Assembly: GCA_013362385.1 (NCBI GenBank)
Contig: JABFWC010000173.1
Location: 1-7,246, forward strand
Direction: 5' to 3'
Length of the DNA stretch: 7,246 nucleotides
Origin: Pseudarthrobacter sp.
GTDB taxonomy: Bacteria > Actinomycetota > Actinomycetes > Actinomycetales > Micrococcaceae
Under the pieces are notes generated by a model that was not told where the DNA came from, did not search any database, and worked only from the letters and a program-made list of their open reading frames with translations. Made by a program: the position numbers and the translations under genes. Shown here in pieces: positions 6,313-7,246 of this stretch. Numbering within the stretch: position 1 is the stretch's first letter; the number at the start of each line of letters is the position of its first letter.

Positions 6313-6333
6313 ATGGGCCACCAAAAGGCCCAT
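6313..6333 (+). promoter_or_regulatory. Stem-loop at the likely 5' end of the secreted-protein mRNA
   Basis: ATGGGCC (6313-6319) and GGCCCAT (6327-6333) form a perfect 7-bp stem with an ACCAAAA loop. The first arm also belongs to a 10-bp palindrome, GCCCATGGGC (6309-6318). The stem lies just after the -10 candidate and about 30 nt before the start codon. It could protect the 5' end of the mRNA or be an operator at the transcription start. No T-run follows, so a terminator is less likely. Confidence 0.4.
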
Positions 6334-6353
6334 TGCTGTCAGTTACGGAAGCT

Positions 6354-6359
6354 GGGGGA
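6354..6359 (+). promoter_or_regulatory. Ribosome-binding site of the secreted-protein gene
   Basis: GGGGGA with a 6-nt spacer to the ATG at 6366. It decides the start, and the encoded N-terminus is a good signal peptide. Confidence 0.65.
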
Positions 6360-6365
6360 CCCACA

Positions 6366-7246
6366 ATGAAGCCGGTACGAATCCTGGTCGCTGCCTGCCT
6401 GCTGTTCGCTGCCCAGGCGGGCCCGGCACAGGCAGAATCCGGTGCGGCAGCCGTGCCCGGGGGAGCCGTCCTAGGCAACGACATCTCCTGGCCCCAGTGC
6501 GGGAGTGACCTGCCGGCACCGCCGGCTTTCGTGATCGTGGGAGTGAACGGTGGGCGGCCGGACACGGTCAACCCCTGCCTCGCCGACCAGTTGGCATGGG
6601 CGAACCGCAGCGCGGCGGCAACGGCGGGCACACCGGCTGCCGTCTATGTGAACACTGCGGCAACGGGGCCGGTGGAGTCCTTGTGGTGGCCGGCAACCAA
6701 TACCTACTTGGGTAAGGACATCAACAACCCCTATGGAGCGTGCAACGGCAGCGCCTCCCCCGCCTGTTCGTACGTCCACGGGTATGCGATGGCCGTCAAT
6801 GACGTTGCGACCCTGAACGCCCGCGGCGGCGAAATACACCGCATGTGGTGGCTGGACGTCGAAACGGGAAACAGCTGGTTGTCCGACAAGGCCGCCAACG
6901 CCGCGGAGCTGGAGGGGATGGCAGCCTACCTGCTGGGCGCCGGCGGCGAAGTGGGCATCTATTCCACCGGGTACCAATTCGCCGAAATTGCGGGCGAAAT
7001 CAGTCCCGGCAGCAACCTATACAAGCTCAAGAACTGGCTGGCCGGTGCGGAAGACCCGGTATCGGCCCAGGAGTACTGCGGGGCGGCGGCCCTCACGGGC
7101 GGCGCGACCGTCACGACCACCCAGTTCACTGCGGGGAATCTGGACTACAACTACCAGTGCCCGGGGACGGCGCCGGAGCCGAAACCACAGCCCGGCCCGC
7201 AGCCGGAGCAGAGCCGCTCCGATGCCTACGCCGAGATGCACGCAGC
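6366..7246 (+). CDS. Secreted protein with a GH25/Rv2525c-like glycosidase-type domain, 3' end outside window
   Basis: A frame of 293 codons runs open to the right edge. Residues 1-23 form a signal peptide (Lys2 and Arg5, a hydrophobic core, Ala-Gln-Ala before the cut at about 23/24), so the protein is exported. The mature part starts with G-N-D-I-S-W-P-Q-C (37-45) and has V-G-V-N-G-G (58-63), N-P-C-L (69-72), Y-V-N-T (94-97), N-P-Y-G-A-C (121-126), W-W-L-D-V-E-T-G-N-S-W (161-171), and a late T-T-Q-F...D-Y-N-Y-Q-C (251-265). A D-x-S-x-x-Q opening, a D-V-E motif at the end of a hydrophobic strand, and a closing Q-F...D-Y-N follow the plan of GH25-like (lysozyme-type) or Rv2525c-like barrels, with Asp164 and Glu166 as candidate active-site acids. 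Six mature cysteines (45, 71, 126, 134, 238, 265) could form three disulfides. A Pro/Glu/Gln-rich linker (about 269-282) suggests another C-terminal region beyond the window. Cell-wall glycan binding or cleavage is inference; I know the family only as uncharacterised actinobacterial proteins. Confidence 0.82.
   Translation, partial: MKPVRILVAACLLFAAQAGPAQAESGAAAVPGGAVLGNDISWPQCGSDLPAPPAFVIVGVNGGRPDTVNPCLADQLAWANRSAAATAGTPAAVYVNTAATGPVESLWWPATNTYLGKDINNPYGACNGSASPACSYVHGYAMAVNDVATLNARGGEIHRMWWLDVETGNSWLSDKAANAAELEGMAAYLLGAGGEVGIYSTGYQFAEIAGEISPGSNLYKLKNWLAGAEDPVSAQEYCGAAALTGGATVTTTQFTAGNLDYNYQCPGTAPEPKPQPGPQPEQSRSDAYAEMHA

Noticed and set aside
6471..6977. 168-codon minus-strand frame opposite the secreted-protein gene
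   Set aside because: The plus-strand reading has a signal peptide, a good ribosome-binding site, paired cysteines and recognisable motifs. The minus-strand product has none of these.
1..7246. tRNA, rRNA, CRISPR array, insertion sequence or riboswitch
   Set aside because: I saw no cloverleaf with a GTTCRA-type T-loop in the gaps, no spaced direct repeats, no transposase motif and no leader long enough for a known riboswitch. The non-coding gaps (107-132, 4462-4610, 6174-6365) are short.

Overview
The window looks like a piece of a high-GC actinobacterial chromosome. The best match is an Arthrobacter-like member of the Micrococcaceae, because of the strong G/C bias at third codon positions, the TANNNT-type -10 elements placed at start codons, and protein features that I recall from that group. 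The organism call is inference; no rRNA or other marker gene is present. Gene density is ordinary and nothing points to a mobile element, a prophage or a CRISPR array.

Layout. Positions 2-106 (+) hold the last codons of a gene that enters from the left. It converges on a minus-strand block that runs leftward from 5729 to 133. In transcription order the block has a Pat/HisC2-type aminotransferase, a 149-bp gap with striking dyad symmetry, the E1-alpha, E1-beta and E2 subunits of a 2-oxo acid dehydrogenase complex (Mycobacterium tuberculosis PdhABC/BkdABC type), and a PAP2-family membrane phosphatase. From 5748 rightward are a four-helix 'phage holin family' membrane protein (PF04020 type), a 192-bp gap, and the first 293 codons of a secreted protein with a GH25/Rv2525c-like domain. 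The right edge of the window cuts this last gene.

How the genes work together. E1-alpha and E1-beta overlap by 1 nt, and the E2 ribosome-binding site lies over the E1-beta stop codon, so the three are tightly coupled. Together they carry out oxidative decarboxylation of a 2-oxo acid (most likely branched-chain) and acyl transfer to CoA. The E3 lipoamide dehydrogenase must come from elsewhere. The aminotransferase upstream interconverts amino acids and 2-oxo acids, but a separate regulatory region lies between it and the complex, so co-regulation is not shown. The phosphatase starts 3 bp after the E2 stop codon and probably rides on the same mRNA.

Points of most interest. (1) A 42-bp nested dyad lies upstream of the E1-alpha gene. 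(2) The aminotransferase and the holin-like gene have start codons only 18 bp apart, with overlapping mirror-image -10 hexamers at the spacing expected for two leaderless mRNAs. (3) A promoter candidate is followed directly by a 7-bp stem-loop at the likely 5' end of the secreted-protein mRNA. (4) The secreted protein itself is an uncharacterised type. I see no clear case for a wholly new biological system here. No gene-free stretch exceeds 300 bp.
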